The position numbers and the translations under genes were made by a program. A DNA stretch of 64,000 bases from Isosphaeraceae bacterium (GTDB lineage: Bacteria > Planctomycetota > Planctomycetia > Isosphaerales > Isosphaeraceae): the NCBI GenBank assembly GCA_026004735.1, contig BPJS01000001.1, positions 1,550,001-1,614,000 on the forward strand. Reading direction: 5' to 3'. The notes under the pieces were generated by a model. That model ran no database searches. It was not told the DNA's origin and worked only from the letters and a program-made list of their open reading frames with translations. Every line of letters starts with the position of its first letter. Position 1 is the stretch's first letter. Shown here piece after piece: positions 35,663-44,780 of this stretch.

Positions 35663-37120
35663 ATGCGCTACGCCCATCGCCATCTCGCCGTCGTGTTCAC
35701 CATGTACGGGTTTGGGGTGCTCCCGCTGACCTCCGCCGGTCAGGCCCCATCCCCAGACCAGATGCCGCCCAGCAAACCTGGGATTTCTTCCGCAGAGTAT
35801 GCACAACGGCGGCAAAAGCTCCGTGAACTGATGCGGGCCGACGGTCCATCCGAGCGGCCCCGGCTAGCGCTTCTTCGAGGGGGCGACTGGGGCGACAACC
35901 AAGATTACGAGGAAGGCCGGTTCTACCAGGAGGCAAACTTTCACTACCTGACCGGAGTCAGCCAGCCCGGCGCGTTCCTCCTGATCGACGCCAACCAGGA
36001 CCGCGACACCCTCTTCCTTCCGGACCCACGCACGACCGGCCAGCCACAGGCCCAAGCCTGGGGCTTTGACGAGGTGGCCCCAACCAGCCAGCTCTTCGGG
36101 AGGCTCTTCAGCCTGCTCGACTCGCCGCCCCGCCGCCGGGGCCGATTCTTCGCTTCGACCGGGGCTCAGCTTCGTTTGCTCAATCCCCAGCCGGCCGACG
36201 ACAACCCCGGACGCGAGGCCCGGCTCGTGCGCTGGCTCCGCGAGGGCGCGCCCACCGCTCAGTACGCAGACCTCCGCCCGCTCCTGGCCCGCCTCCGCAA
36301 ACACAAGTCGCCTAGCGAAATTGCCCTCCTCCAGCGCGCCATCGACATCACCGCCGACGCCCAACGGGCCGTGGCCCAGACGCTGCGGCCCGGGATCCAT
36401 GAGTACACCCTCGAGGGTGCCATTGCTCAAGCGTTTCTGGCCGGAGGCGCGCTGCGGCCCGGTTTCGCCTCGATCGTCGGCTCCGGACCCAACGCCTGCA
36501 TACCTCATTACTTCCAGAACGACCGCCAGATCGAGGCCGGCGATCTGGTCGTCGTCGATATTGGCGCGGAGTTCCAAGGGTACACCGCCGACATCACCCG
36601 GACATTCCCGGCGACCGGACAGTTCACCGACCGCCAGCGCGCCCTGTACCAAGCCGTCCTGGACGCCCAGCGCCATGCCGAGGCCCGGTTCGTGCCCGGT
36701 ACGACCCGGCTCCGGGAGATGACCGGCTGGGTCCGCGACTTCTTCCGCGACTACCCCCTACGCGGCCTGGCCGAGGACGGAACCGAACGGACGCTCGACC
36801 ACTTCTTCATCCACGGCCTGAGCCACTATCTGGGCCTCGACGTCCACGATGTGGGCGACACCTCGGAACCCATGCAGCCGGGTGAGGTTTTCACCATTGA
36901 GCCGGGGCTGTACATCCCAGCCGAGCGAATCGGCATCCGGATCGAGGACGACTACCTGGTGACTCAATCCGGCCTCGAAAAACTATCCGGCGACCTGCCG
37001 AGCGACCCCGATCAGGTCGAGGCCCTGATGAAACGGCCCTTGCCGCCAGCAACCGAGACGGGCCATCCCGCCCTGCCCGCACCCGAAGCCCCGGCCCATC
37101 TGGACCATTGCGGAGGCTAA
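35663..37120 (+). CDS. Exported Xaa-Pro aminopeptidase (M24B)
   Basis: 485-residue metalloaminopeptidase removing N-terminal residues before proline. The first 28 residues (HLAVVFTMYGFGVLPLTSAGQ) look like a signal peptide, unusual for this normally cytosolic family. Residues 45-210 are the creatinase-like N-domain with NFHYLTGVSQPGAFLLI. The catalytic pita-bread domain has all five metal ligands: Asp in VVVDIGAEF, Asp in YTADITRTF, His in HGLSHYLGLDVHD, Glu in TIEPGLYIP, and Glu in IRIEDDYLV. The final 40 residues are Pro/Ala-rich. The ATG has only a weak Shine-Dalgarno. The MFS transporter gene follows in the same direction after 107 bases. Confidence 0.9.
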   Translation: MRYAHRHLAVVFTMYGFGVLPLTSAGQAPSPDQMPPSKPGISSAEYAQRRQKLRELMRADGPSERPRLALLRGGDWGDNQDYEEGRFYQEANFHYLTGVSQPGAFLLIDANQDRDTLFLPDPRTTGQPQAQAWGFDEVAPTSQLFGRLFSLLDSPPRRRGRFFASTGAQLRLLNPQPADDNPGREARLVRWLREGAPTAQYADLRPLLARLRKHKSPSEIALLQRAIDITADAQRAVAQTLRPGIHEYTLEGAIAQAFLAGGALRPGFASIVGSGPNACIPHYFQNDRQIEAGDLVVVDIGAEFQGYTADITRTFPATGQFTDRQRALYQAVLDAQRHAEARFVPGTTRLREMTGWVRDFFRDYPLRGLAEDGTERTLDHFFIHGLSHYLGLDVHDVGDTSEPMQPGEVFTIEPGLYIPAERIGIRIEDDYLVTQSGLEKLSGDLPSDPDQVEALMKRPLPPATETGHPALPAPEAPAHLDHCGG

Positions 37121-37227
37121 GCGGCCTCATTATCTATGAGTGTCGATTTTAGGACCGCCATGCTGAGCGGTCGCATGATCGGATCGCGGACTCCTCCCCA
37201 TCCTCTCCCTGATTTCGAGGCCCGGAC

Positions 37228-38973
37228 ATGCAACACGCCGAAGCCACCGCCCCCAACGCCAAACGCCTCCTCTGGGCGGGTTTCATGGCCATCCTGGCCT
37301 CGGGCGTCGGGTTTTCGATCCGCGCCGGCATCCTCAGCCAATGGGCTGAGCAGTACGGCTTCACCCAGACCGAACTCGGGGCCATCACCGGAGGCGGCCT
37401 GACTGGCTTCGGCATCATCATCCTCCTCAGTTCGCTGATTGCCGACCAATTCGGCTACGGACGCCTGATGGTCACGGCGTTCCTGATGCACGTGACGTCC
37501 GCCGCCTTGACCCTGGCGACCGGCTTTGCCTACGCCTCGGGCGGCAAGCCGCTGGCCTTTCAGTGCTTGTTCTGGGGGATGTTCCTGTTCGCCGTGGGCA
37601 ACGGAATCGCCGAGGCCGTGGTCAATCCGCTCGTCGCAACCCTCTTCCCCAAAGAACGCACTCACTACCTCAACATCCTTCATGCTGGCTGGCCTGCGGG
37701 CTTGATCCTTGGCGGTCTGATCTCGGTCGTCTTCACGGGCGAGGAGCTCTTCGGCTGGCGTCCCCTGGAGAAGCCGCTGGCCTGGCAGGCCCAGATCTCC
37801 TTCTTTTTGATCCCGGTCGTGCTTTACGGCTTGATGATGCTGGGTCAGCGGTTCCCCCGCTCCGAGGCGAGCCAGAAGGGCGTCGCCTACCGCGACATGC
37901 TCCGCGAGTTGGGGATGCTGGGCGCGGCGGTCATCTGCGTGTTGCTCGGGCTGTTTCTGCAGAAGGATCTGCGGCTGCCGGAGCTGGTTGCGATCGGCAT
38001 TGCCGCCGGGCTGTGGCTGGCCTTTGGTTTCTACATTGGGTTCAAGCCCGGGCCGGTCCTGCTGGCGCTGCTGCTCGTGACCCATGCCCTGGTCGGCTAC
38101 GTCGAGCTGGGGACCGATTCCTGGATCGGCAAGATCACCGGCGCCATCATGGAGTCGAAACAGCGCGGTTTGCTGCTCTTTGTCTACACATCCAGCCTGA
38201 TGTTCATCTTGCGGTTCTTCGCCGGGCCCATCGTCGAGAAGACTTCGCCGCTCGGCCTGCTCTTTTTCAGCGGCATTCTCGGCGCGATCGGTCTGACGCT
38301 GCTCGGCAACGCCAACGACGTCTGGATGTGCGTCATCGCGGCGACGGTTTATGCCTGCGGCAAGACGTTTCTCTGGCCGACGATGCTGGCCGTCGCCTCC
38401 GAGCAGTTCCCTCGCGGCGGTGCCGTCACGATCGGCGCCATGGGCGGCGTCGGCATGCTCTCGGCCGGCCTCCTCGGCGGACCGGCCATCGGCTTCCAGC
38501 AGGATACGTTCGCTAGCGAGCGGCTCCGGCAGGCCGACCCAGTGGTCTACGAACGCTACAAGTCGCCCACCGAAAACGAGTTCCTCGGTCTGCGGACCTT
38601 CGGGCTGGACGGCGCCAAGGTGGGTGTCCTGGAAGACGGCGGCACCGAGGCACTCCGCGCTCTGGAAGTCCTCAAAGCCGATCCCAAGACCAAGCCCGAG
38701 GCGCTCGAGGCCCAGCAACGTCTAGTCGACTGGTGGATGACAGCCCGAGAAACCGCCGAGACCGACAAGAAACTCGTCACCGACGCCAGCCTCTACGGCG
38801 GCCGGCAGGCCTTACGCCTCACCGCAATCGTCCCGGCGACCATGGCCCTGATCTACCTTGGGATGATCCTCTACTTCCGTGCACGCGGCGGTTACAAACC
38901 GCAAATCATCGTCAGCCATCAGGAAGAGGTCGAGATGATGACTGGCGGAGTGGCAGGCCCTGCCGAGTTCTGA
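37228..38973 (+). CDS. MFS transporter with a hydrophilic loop before the last helix
   Basis: 581-residue inner-membrane transporter with about 12 predicted helices. Family features: GVGFSIRAGILSQWAEQYGF at the first helix, RLMVTAFLMHVTSAALTLA, and GTDSWIGKITG at mid-protein. Between the last two helices (residues about 424-530) is an insert of some 100 hydrophilic residues (YERYKSPTENEFLGLRTFGL, KADPKTKPEALEAQQRLVDW), not normal for MFS. Sugar or nucleoside transport is possible, but the substrate is not readable. It lies between an aminopeptidase and an NCS1-like protein, all plus strand. Confidence 0.85.
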   Translation: MQHAEATAPNAKRLLWAGFMAILASGVGFSIRAGILSQWAEQYGFTQTELGAITGGGLTGFGIIILLSSLIADQFGYGRLMVTAFLMHVTSAALTLATGFAYASGGKPLAFQCLFWGMFLFAVGNGIAEAVVNPLVATLFPKERTHYLNILHAGWPAGLILGGLISVVFTGEELFGWRPLEKPLAWQAQISFFLIPVVLYGLMMLGQRFPRSEASQKGVAYRDMLRELGMLGAAVICVLLGLFLQKDLRLPELVAIGIAAGLWLAFGFYIGFKPGPVLLALLLVTHALVGYVELGTDSWIGKITGAIMESKQRGLLLFVYTSSLMFILRFFAGPIVEKTSPLGLLFFSGILGAIGLTLLGNANDVWMCVIAATVYACGKTFLWPTMLAVASEQFPRGGAVTIGAMGGVGMLSAGLLGGPAIGFQQDTFASERLRQADPVVYERYKSPTENEFLGLRTFGLDGAKVGVLEDGGTEALRALEVLKADPKTKPEALEAQQRLVDWWMTARETAETDKKLVTDASLYGGRQALRLTAIVPATMALIYLGMILYFRARGGYKPQIIVSHQEEVEMMTGGVAGPAEF

Positions 38974-39007
38974 CCACCCGTGAAGCCGACGACCTCGAGG
39001 CACGCCC

Positions 39008-40507
39008 TTGGAGATCCGACCGCCCGAGCCGCCACCCCATGCCCAGTCGTGGTCCCAGGGGCTTGCGCCGCGCTACATCGCTCTGTTCCTGCTGGTGGTC
39101 TATTTCGACCAACTGCCCCGGCGGCCCCTCGCAATCGGGGGGTTGCTGCCCTCGGCGGGCGGACTGGCCATCGGAGCGATCTTCGCCGTCCTGCTGTTTT
39201 TTCGACCGCTAGCGCTCAGCGGGCTGGTCTCACGGGGCCGGCTTGAAGATGTCTGCGCCCGCACATTTGGACCGGGAGCGGCTTGGCTGGTTCCGGGACT
39301 GACGATGGGCCTGGCCCACGTCGTGTGGTTTGCGGTGGCCATCGACTATGCGACCGACGTTTCGCTGCGTGGCCTGGTCGGGCTAGGCCTGATCGATGCC
39401 TCGGTGCTTCAGCCTCAGCGGTTCGGCGGCCGTGAGCTGCCGGGAGGGCTGGTTCTCTGGGTGGCGGTCGTCTGGTCGCTGGCCTCGGCGTTCTTGGGTT
39501 TACTGACGTATCGACTCGTCGCGGCCGTCATGGCCGGCTACCAGCCGTTTGTGGCGGTTGCACTGGCGGTCGCCGCAGGCTGGGCGCTGCCTAAGGCCAG
39601 CGGCTTCATTCCGTCGGGCGTCGATCCTCTGACCGATCGGGCCGTAGCCGTCGGGCATGGGCTGGCGGCTGCGGCTACGATGATCGAGTTTCTGCTCGGC
39701 TTTTTCGCAACCCACGCCGCCCTGGGAGTCGACTGGGGGCGCGCCAGCCGCGAACCGGCCGACGTCGAGATCGGCGGCTGGGTCGGCATTGCCTTGGCCG
39801 CTCTCACCACCGGATGCCTGGCGCTGCTGATCGTCGCGGGGGCCGAAGCCGGTTCAGTGACCGACGCGGATTCGACCGGGGGTCCGGCAAACCAAGACCG
39901 TCCGGCCCTCGCGGCAACCAGCCCAGCCGAGCCGGAGCTTCGCCTCACGGTGCGTGAGGCGCTCTCGAGCGGCCTGCTGCCTGCGCCGGTCGCTGGCATC
40001 CTGTTTCTGGTCCTCGGTGTCGGATTGCTCGGTCCGGTTTGTTTCGCGCCGCTGCTAATCGCGCGATTCATGGGCATCCTTATTCCGAGCGCTCCATCCT
40101 GGGCCTGGACGCTGCTCGGCGCCGTCGGAGCCTGGCCGTTGATCCTCCTGCGCATCCCCCAGCGCTTGGATCTGGTCCTGACCGGCCTGGGCATTACGAT
40201 CGGACCGATGCTCGGCGTGCTGGCCGCCGACTGGTGGCGAACCCGCGGACGGGGCGCCGCCTCCCCAGGCATAAGGATCCCCGCGCTGATGGCGTGGCTG
40301 GCCGGCATGGTCTTCGGCGGCGTCCTAGCCGTCGTCGCCCAGCGTTCCACTGCGATCGTGCCGACGCTGGCCGCATATGCCGTGGCGTGCTTAGTAGCGC
40401 TGCCGTTTGGGCGTCGAGCTGTCGAGTCTCAAGCGCCGCCAGAATCCGAAACGTCTACGGATCGAGCCGGCCCACCGCATCCACCACCGCCCGAACGCCC
40501 TGAATGA
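39008..40507 (+). CDS. Polytopic membrane protein, weakly NCS1/cytosine-permease-like
   Basis: 499 residues with about 12 hydrophobic segments (LAPRYIALFLLVVYFDQLPR; AVVWSLASAFLGLLTYRLVA; PFVAVALAVAAGWALPKASG). The layout, and GFFATHAALGVDWGRASREP at mid-protein, recall purine-cytosine permeases, though the similarity is weak. A hydrophilic loop near residues 285-320 is rich in Asp, Thr and Pro, and the C-terminal 35 residues are Pro-rich. The start is TTG, with GAGG eight bases upstream. The 3' end overlaps the convergent ceramidase-like gene by 53 bases. Function uncertain. Confidence 0.7.
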   Translation: MEIRPPEPPPHAQSWSQGLAPRYIALFLLVVYFDQLPRRPLAIGGLLPSAGGLAIGAIFAVLLFFRPLALSGLVSRGRLEDVCARTFGPGAAWLVPGLTMGLAHVVWFAVAIDYATDVSLRGLVGLGLIDASVLQPQRFGGRELPGGLVLWVAVVWSLASAFLGLLTYRLVAAVMAGYQPFVAVALAVAAGWALPKASGFIPSGVDPLTDRAVAVGHGLAAAATMIEFLLGFFATHAALGVDWGRASREPADVEIGGWVGIALAALTTGCLALLIVAGAEAGSVTDADSTGGPANQDRPALAATSPAEPELRLTVREALSSGLLPAPVAGILFLVLGVGLLGPVCFAPLLIARFMGILIPSAPSWAWTLLGAVGAWPLILLRIPQRLDLVLTGLGITIGPMLGVLAADWWRTRGRGAASPGIRIPALMAWLAGMVFGGVLAVVAQRSTAIVPTLAAYAVACLVALPFGRRAVESQAPPESETSTDRAGPPHPPPPERPE

Positions 40508-41828
40508 CCACGTCCTCGACCTGGGGACCCCAACGCGTGGGCAGACCGTAATAAAGCATGGCTCCACCGCCCTCGTAGCCGCCTTCCTCCCAGACCCGAC
40601 GACTGGGAATGTAGGCCATCACATCGTTGCAGTAGGCGGCAACCCAGGTGCGGTCAGCTCCGAGGTTTCGCTTGAGCCGCAGGGCGTAGTCGACCACCAC
40701 TTCACCACCCATGAAAATCCAGAGCAGCTCGTTGCCGAATCTCCAGGCCTGGATCGGGTAGGGGTAGGTCGGAGAAAGCTGGCCCTCAGCCTCAATCCGT
40801 GCCAGGAGGGCCTGAGCCCGCTTTGATTCGAAGGGGTTGTCGGACCGGGCCAATGCTTCCCAGTGTCCGCGCTCCGGCAGATCGTCAAACGGAATCGGGA
40901 TCTCCTGATACCCGGCGACCAGCGGACCGCTGACGGGGCGCACCGCTCCGAACTCGACGACCGCCCTGACCGCGTTGGCCAAAGCCAAGCCGTGTTGCTC
41001 GGCCAGATCGAGGGTTCCGCGGGGCAGGGGGTTCTGATCGCCGCCGCAGCCGGCCCAGTAAAACGCCGTCGCGCCCGGATAGACCGTTTCCAGCTCAGCC
41101 TGGGCAAAGCCCGCGTAGTCGTTGGTGAGCAGGTTGCCTTGCAAGGTCGTGCAGTGGCAGGCATAGCCGAAGACGATCGCCCGCAGGCTTCCTTCCTGGC
41201 TGCGTACCGTCAGGATGGGAACGTCCGGATCGTTCGGACCGGCCAGCGCAAGCGCCGCGCGCAGCTCGGCAATCCGGGATTGATCGTTATTGCGGCGGTT
41301 GATTCCGAATTGTGCCCGCCCCAGCCCACGCTCCAGGCTGGCCGGCTCGCGGTCAGCCAACGCCTCGCTGGCTGCCTCTAGCGCCGCTTGACGCAGGAGC
41401 GTCGTGTATTCGGCGACCCGCTTCCGCTGAATCTCATCGAGCGGGTACATGGTAATCAGATTGCTGCCGACGACGGGTCCGCTGTGCGTGTGCGAACAGG
41501 CCAGGACGACCCGTTCGAGCCCCAGGCCGTGACGCTCGCCGATCGCCCGCCGCAACTCCAGCCCAAACGCGCGATCGACGCCGCAGACATCGAGCGTCAG
41601 GAGCAGGCCGGTCGATCCTTGCGAGTCCTCAATCGCCAGCGCCCGCACCCAGAGCGGATGGATGATTCCCTCGCTCGGCGCCGTTCGTGCGGCGTAGCCG
41701 GCCATCCAGATCGGCGCCCCGGGCGTGACATCGCGGCGGGCGATTCCCGCCTTCCAGCTCGGGGCGTCGTCGCTTGCGATTGCGGCCACCGTGCCGAGAA
41801 AGGCAGCCAGAGCCAGGTTCGGAATCAT
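40455..41828 (-). CDS. Exported neutral/alkaline ceramidase-like hydrolase
   Basis: 457 residues, with signal peptide MIPNLALAAFLGTVAAIAS. It matches the N-terminal domain of neutral/alkaline non-lysosomal ceramidases: KAGIARRDVTPGAPIWMAGY, the zinc ligands in LACSHTHSGP, VFGYACHCTTLQG, and YWAGCGGDQNP, the last close to the catalytic region of the family. The C-terminal Ig-like domain of true ceramidases is missing, as in many bacterial homologs of unknown substrate. The ATG at 41828 is preferred to a GTG 15 bases upstream. It lies 20 bases downstream of the GspF gene, so the two may be co-transcribed. Ceramide is only one candidate substrate. Confidence 0.85.
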   Translation of the reverse strand: MIPNLALAAFLGTVAAIASDDAPSWKAGIARRDVTPGAPIWMAGYAARTAPSEGIIHPLWVRALAIEDSQGSTGLLLTLDVCGVDRAFGLELRRAIGERHGLGLERVVLACSHTHSGPVVGSNLITMYPLDEIQRKRVAEYTTLLRQAALEAASEALADREPASLERGLGRAQFGINRRNNDQSRIAELRAALALAGPNDPDVPILTVRSQEGSLRAIVFGYACHCTTLQGNLLTNDYAGFAQAELETVYPGATAFYWAGCGGDQNPLPRGTLDLAEQHGLALANAVRAVVEFGAVRPVSGPLVAGYQEIPIPFDDLPERGHWEALARSDNPFESKRAQALLARIEAEGQLSPTYPYPIQAWRFGNELLWIFMGGEVVVDYALRLKRNLGADRTWVAAYCNDVMAYIPSRRVWEEGGYEGGGAMLYYGLPTRWGPQVEDVVIQGVRAVVDAVGRLDP

Positions 41829-41848
41829 CGTCGTCGGCCTCACCCGGT

Positions 41849-43153
41849 TCAGATCGACAGCAGGATCGAGACGTAGGCCATCACAAACGCGATCAGCACA
41901 AACCCGACGATGCCGCCCAGCACGATCGTGATCAACGGCTGAACGAGCGCGCCCAGATTCTTGATCATCGACTCGATACGGTCCTCGTAGTCGTCAGCGG
42001 CCTTGCGGAGCGTTTCCGGCAGGTTGCCGGTCTCTTCCCCAGTCTCGATAAACGCGGCCAGATCCGGCTCGAAACGACCCGTACCGCGCACCGCTGGCGC
42101 CCACTCTGAGCCTTGTTTGACCGCCCGGCGGACCGATTCGACGGCCTCACGATACGGGACGAATTCCACCACCTCGGAGGTCAATCGCAGCGAACGGTCC
42201 ACGCCGACGCCCGCTCCCATCAAATCCCCAAGTGTGCGGGCAAACCGCGCCGAGTCGATCAAGGAGACCAGCCGGCCAACGACCGGCACGCGCAGCAAGA
42301 GCCGGTCGAGCGCAGCCTTGCCAGCCGGCGTCCGGTACCAACGCCTCAGAAGGAGCACCCCCACGACCGACGCCGCCGGCACCAGCCACCAGCCGACGGC
42401 CTGCATGAAGTCGCTGATGGAGATCAGCAACCGCGTCGGAGCGGGCAGCTCCACATTCCGATTGCGGCTCAGATCGCGCAGGATCGAGACCAGTGCGGGC
42501 AAAACAAACATCGTCAGGAGCGCGCCCACCGCGATCGTGACGATCACGACGATCGTCGGATAGATCAGGGCCGACCGCGCCTGCCGGCTCATCCGTTCCC
42601 GGGCCTCGTACAGTCGCGCGAGCCGCTTGAGCATCTCGGGTAGGCCACCACGTTCTTCGCCGACGCGCACAAGACTCAGAAACAGCCGATCAAACGCCTG
42701 CGGTTCCCGCGCCGCTGCGTCGCCGATCGATTGCCCTTCCCGAACCGCCGCCCGCAATCGTTCCAGAACAGGGGCCAGAGCGGTCCCGGTCATTGGCCGT
42801 TCGAGGCTGGCTAGCGCGCGGTCAATCCCGACGCCCGAATCCAAGTAGGTCCCGAGCTGACGGCAAAAAGTCGCCAGCTCGCCGGCCTTGGGCCGGCCCC
42901 GTAGAACGATCGGGCGGCGCCGGGGGCGCCCCTGGGCGGACTCGCCAACGACTTTGGATTTCGCCCGAGTCCCGCGCGGCGGATCCGATTCCGGCGATTC
43001 CGGCTCGCGACCGGAAGGACGCGGCCGCTCCGCCGTTCGGCGATCGGAAGCCGTCGGCGATCGCGCTGGGTTGGGCCGATACGTGGTCGGCTCCTCGGCG
43101 GCCTCGGCAGGAGGGCGCGGTCGGCGCGGCGGTTCGCTGGCGGGCGTCGTCAT
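41849..43153 (-). CDS. Type II secretion / type IV pilus inner-membrane protein GspF/PilC
   Basis: 434-residue platform protein for pilus-like assembly. The first 95 residues are Pro/Arg-rich and probably disordered, unlike typical GspF. Two T2SSF domains follow: one from FCRQLGTYLDSGVGIDRALA with helix IYPTIVVIVTIAVGALLTMF, the second from FARTLGDLMGAGVGVDRSLR, ending in the last two membrane helices (PLITIVLGGIVGFVLIAFVM). GspF normally interacts with the GspE/PilB ATPase, of which one is at 8719-10467. No Shine-Dalgarno precedes the ATG at 43153; the frame is open for 60 more bases. Confidence 0.9.
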   Translation of the reverse strand: MTTPASEPPRRPRPPAEAAEEPTTYRPNPARSPTASDRRTAERPRPSGREPESPESDPPRGTRAKSKVVGESAQGRPRRRPIVLRGRPKAGELATFCRQLGTYLDSGVGIDRALASLERPMTGTALAPVLERLRAAVREGQSIGDAAAREPQAFDRLFLSLVRVGEERGGLPEMLKRLARLYEARERMSRQARSALIYPTIVVIVTIAVGALLTMFVLPALVSILRDLSRNRNVELPAPTRLLISISDFMQAVGWWLVPAASVVGVLLLRRWYRTPAGKAALDRLLLRVPVVGRLVSLIDSARFARTLGDLMGAGVGVDRSLRLTSEVVEFVPYREAVESVRRAVKQGSEWAPAVRGTGRFEPDLAAFIETGEETGNLPETLRKAADDYEDRIESMIKNLGALVQPLITIVLGGIVGFVLIAFVMAYVSILLSI

Positions 43154-43312
43154 GCGGTTCTGCCCGGGTGAAGAATGAGCGATCAATGGATTATCTGTGT
43201 GGCTGCTCGGCAACGCAATCGACGCCCTCTTGTGCCTGGGCCGTCGCGCCGTCAGGCTCGTAACCTCCGGGCCGATCGCGAGTCGGTGGTCTTGTTTGTC
43301 AAAGGACCCGCC

Positions 43313-44746
43313 GTGACCGTGGATGTTGGATCGTCACCTTCGGTTGCCGATGAGCCTGCTGCTCCCCGGCTTTTCGGACGGCCGCTCTATTTCTGGGTAC
43401 TGCTGGGCGTCGTAGCGGCGCTGCCGTTGGGCTGGTTCTTGGGACAGGACAGTCAGGTTGCGGACCGCTGGCCTGCGCCGGTTCGCTCGGCTCTGGCCGC
43501 CCTAGTCCTCGGGCTGGACCTGATCCCAGGGCTGATCCTCCGTGCCTTGACCGCCTTCGCCGCGCCGCTGATTGTCCTGGCGATCCTCAGCGCGATCCTG
43601 ACCAACGACATCCGCGGCCGGCAGGGCGCGCGGATGATGGGGTTTTATCTGCTCAACACCCTGGTGGCGATGACCATCGGCCTGACCCTGGCTAACCTGA
43701 TCCAGCCGGGCCAACGCTCCCAGGCCCTCCGCACCGAACCGCTCGAGCCCGGTGGTCCCCGGCGACTCATCCACGTCCTCTCCGACGAATCGGCGGCCCC
43801 GTCTCAGACTGCCGCTCAACCGCCTCGCAAGTCTCTCCGCGACGTCGTCACCGAGCTGGTTCCGCGCAACCTCGTCCAGGCCTTCCTGGACAACAATCTC
43901 GCGCAGATCGTCCTCGTCACGATCGCCGTGGCCATCGCCTTGGCCCGTCTCCGCGATCAGCAACGCCTCCTAGGTCGGACCGCGTACCAGACCGTCATCG
44001 ACCTGGTGACCGTCGGGTTCGAGGTGGCGATGCGCGTCCTGCTCTGGATTGTTTCGCTTGTGCCGTTGGCCGTCTTCGGGGTCGTGACGACGAGTCTGGC
44101 TCGGCAGGGCCTCGGGCTTTTTCTGGGCCTCGGCAGCTTCATCGTTACCGTCCTGCTCGGTCTGGCCCTCCAGTTGGCCTGGTACCTGACGTTGTTGACC
44201 GCGCGGGCCGGACTCAGCCCAGGTCGGTTTCTCCGCGCCGCCTCGGACGTTATGGCCACCACCTTCAGCACGGCGAGCACCGCCGCCACGATTCCCATCA
44301 CCCTCAGCGCATTGACCGGCAAACTCGGCGTCAGCCGTGAATCGAGCCAATTGGCCGCCTGCGTCGGAACCAACTTCAACAACGACGGGACCGCCCTCTA
44401 CCAGGCAGCCGCCGCGCTCTACTTTGCCCAGTCCACCGGTGTCGCGCTGACCTTGCCCGATCAGATGATCGTCATGTTGACCACTCTGCTGGCCAGCGTT
44501 GGCGCGGGCGGAATCCCCTCCGGCAGCTTCGTGACCATGCCGCTCATCTTCAGCGCCGTCCGGATCCCCGCGGACAACCTTTTTGTCCTGCTCACGATCG
44601 ACTGGTTCCTGGACCGCTGCCGCACCACCTCCAATGTGCTGGGCGATATGACCGTGGCCGTCCTCTTGGACGGCCGCTCGCCAGCTCGAATCGATCCGCC
44701 CAGCGAAGCTCGAATCGATCCGCCCAGCGACTCGCAGCCGTCCTGA
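43313..44746 (+). CDS. Dicarboxylate/amino acid:cation symporter (DAACS family)
   Basis: 477-residue inner-membrane symporter, probably sodium- or proton-coupled uptake of glutamate, aspartate or C4-dicarboxylates. About eight helices with two re-entrant loops. The serine-rich hairpin is in TTFSTASTAATIPITLSAL, the substrate and sodium motif in CVGTNFNNDGTALYQAAAAL, and the second hairpin in TLLASVGAGGIPSGSFVTMP. DRCRTTSNVLGDMTVAV matches the C-terminal helix. The GTG at 43313 is chosen for AAAGGA seven bases before it; the frame is open upstream. A 24-bp duplication extends the tail. Divergent from GspF. Confidence 0.92.
   Translation: MTVDVGSSPSVADEPAAPRLFGRPLYFWVLLGVVAALPLGWFLGQDSQVADRWPAPVRSALAALVLGLDLIPGLILRALTAFAAPLIVLAILSAILTNDIRGRQGARMMGFYLLNTLVAMTIGLTLANLIQPGQRSQALRTEPLEPGGPRRLIHVLSDESAAPSQTAAQPPRKSLRDVVTELVPRNLVQAFLDNNLAQIVLVTIAVAIALARLRDQQRLLGRTAYQTVIDLVTVGFEVAMRVLLWIVSLVPLAVFGVVTTSLARQGLGLFLGLGSFIVTVLLGLALQLAWYLTLLTARAGLSPGRFLRAASDVMATTFSTASTAATIPITLSALTGKLGVSRESSQLAACVGTNFNNDGTALYQAAAALYFAQSTGVALTLPDQMIVMLTTLLASVGAGGIPSGSFVTMPLIFSAVRIPADNLFVLLTIDWFLDRCRTTSNVLGDMTVAVLLDGRSPARIDPPSEARIDPPSDSQPS
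44684..44731 (+). repeat. 24-bp tandem duplication in the symporter tail
   Basis: Two units (44684-44707, 44708-44731) differing only in the last base encode ARIDPPSE and ARIDPPSD. They are almost certainly a recent slippage or duplication in a disordered tail. Confidence 0.85.
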
Positions 44747-44780
44747 CGCCTGGACAGACCAATCGCCGACCTCGGCCGGC

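Noticed and set aside
37117-38718. 533-codon minus-strand open frame
   Set aside because: Antisense to the MFS gene; Gln/Asp/His/Arg-rich shadow product.
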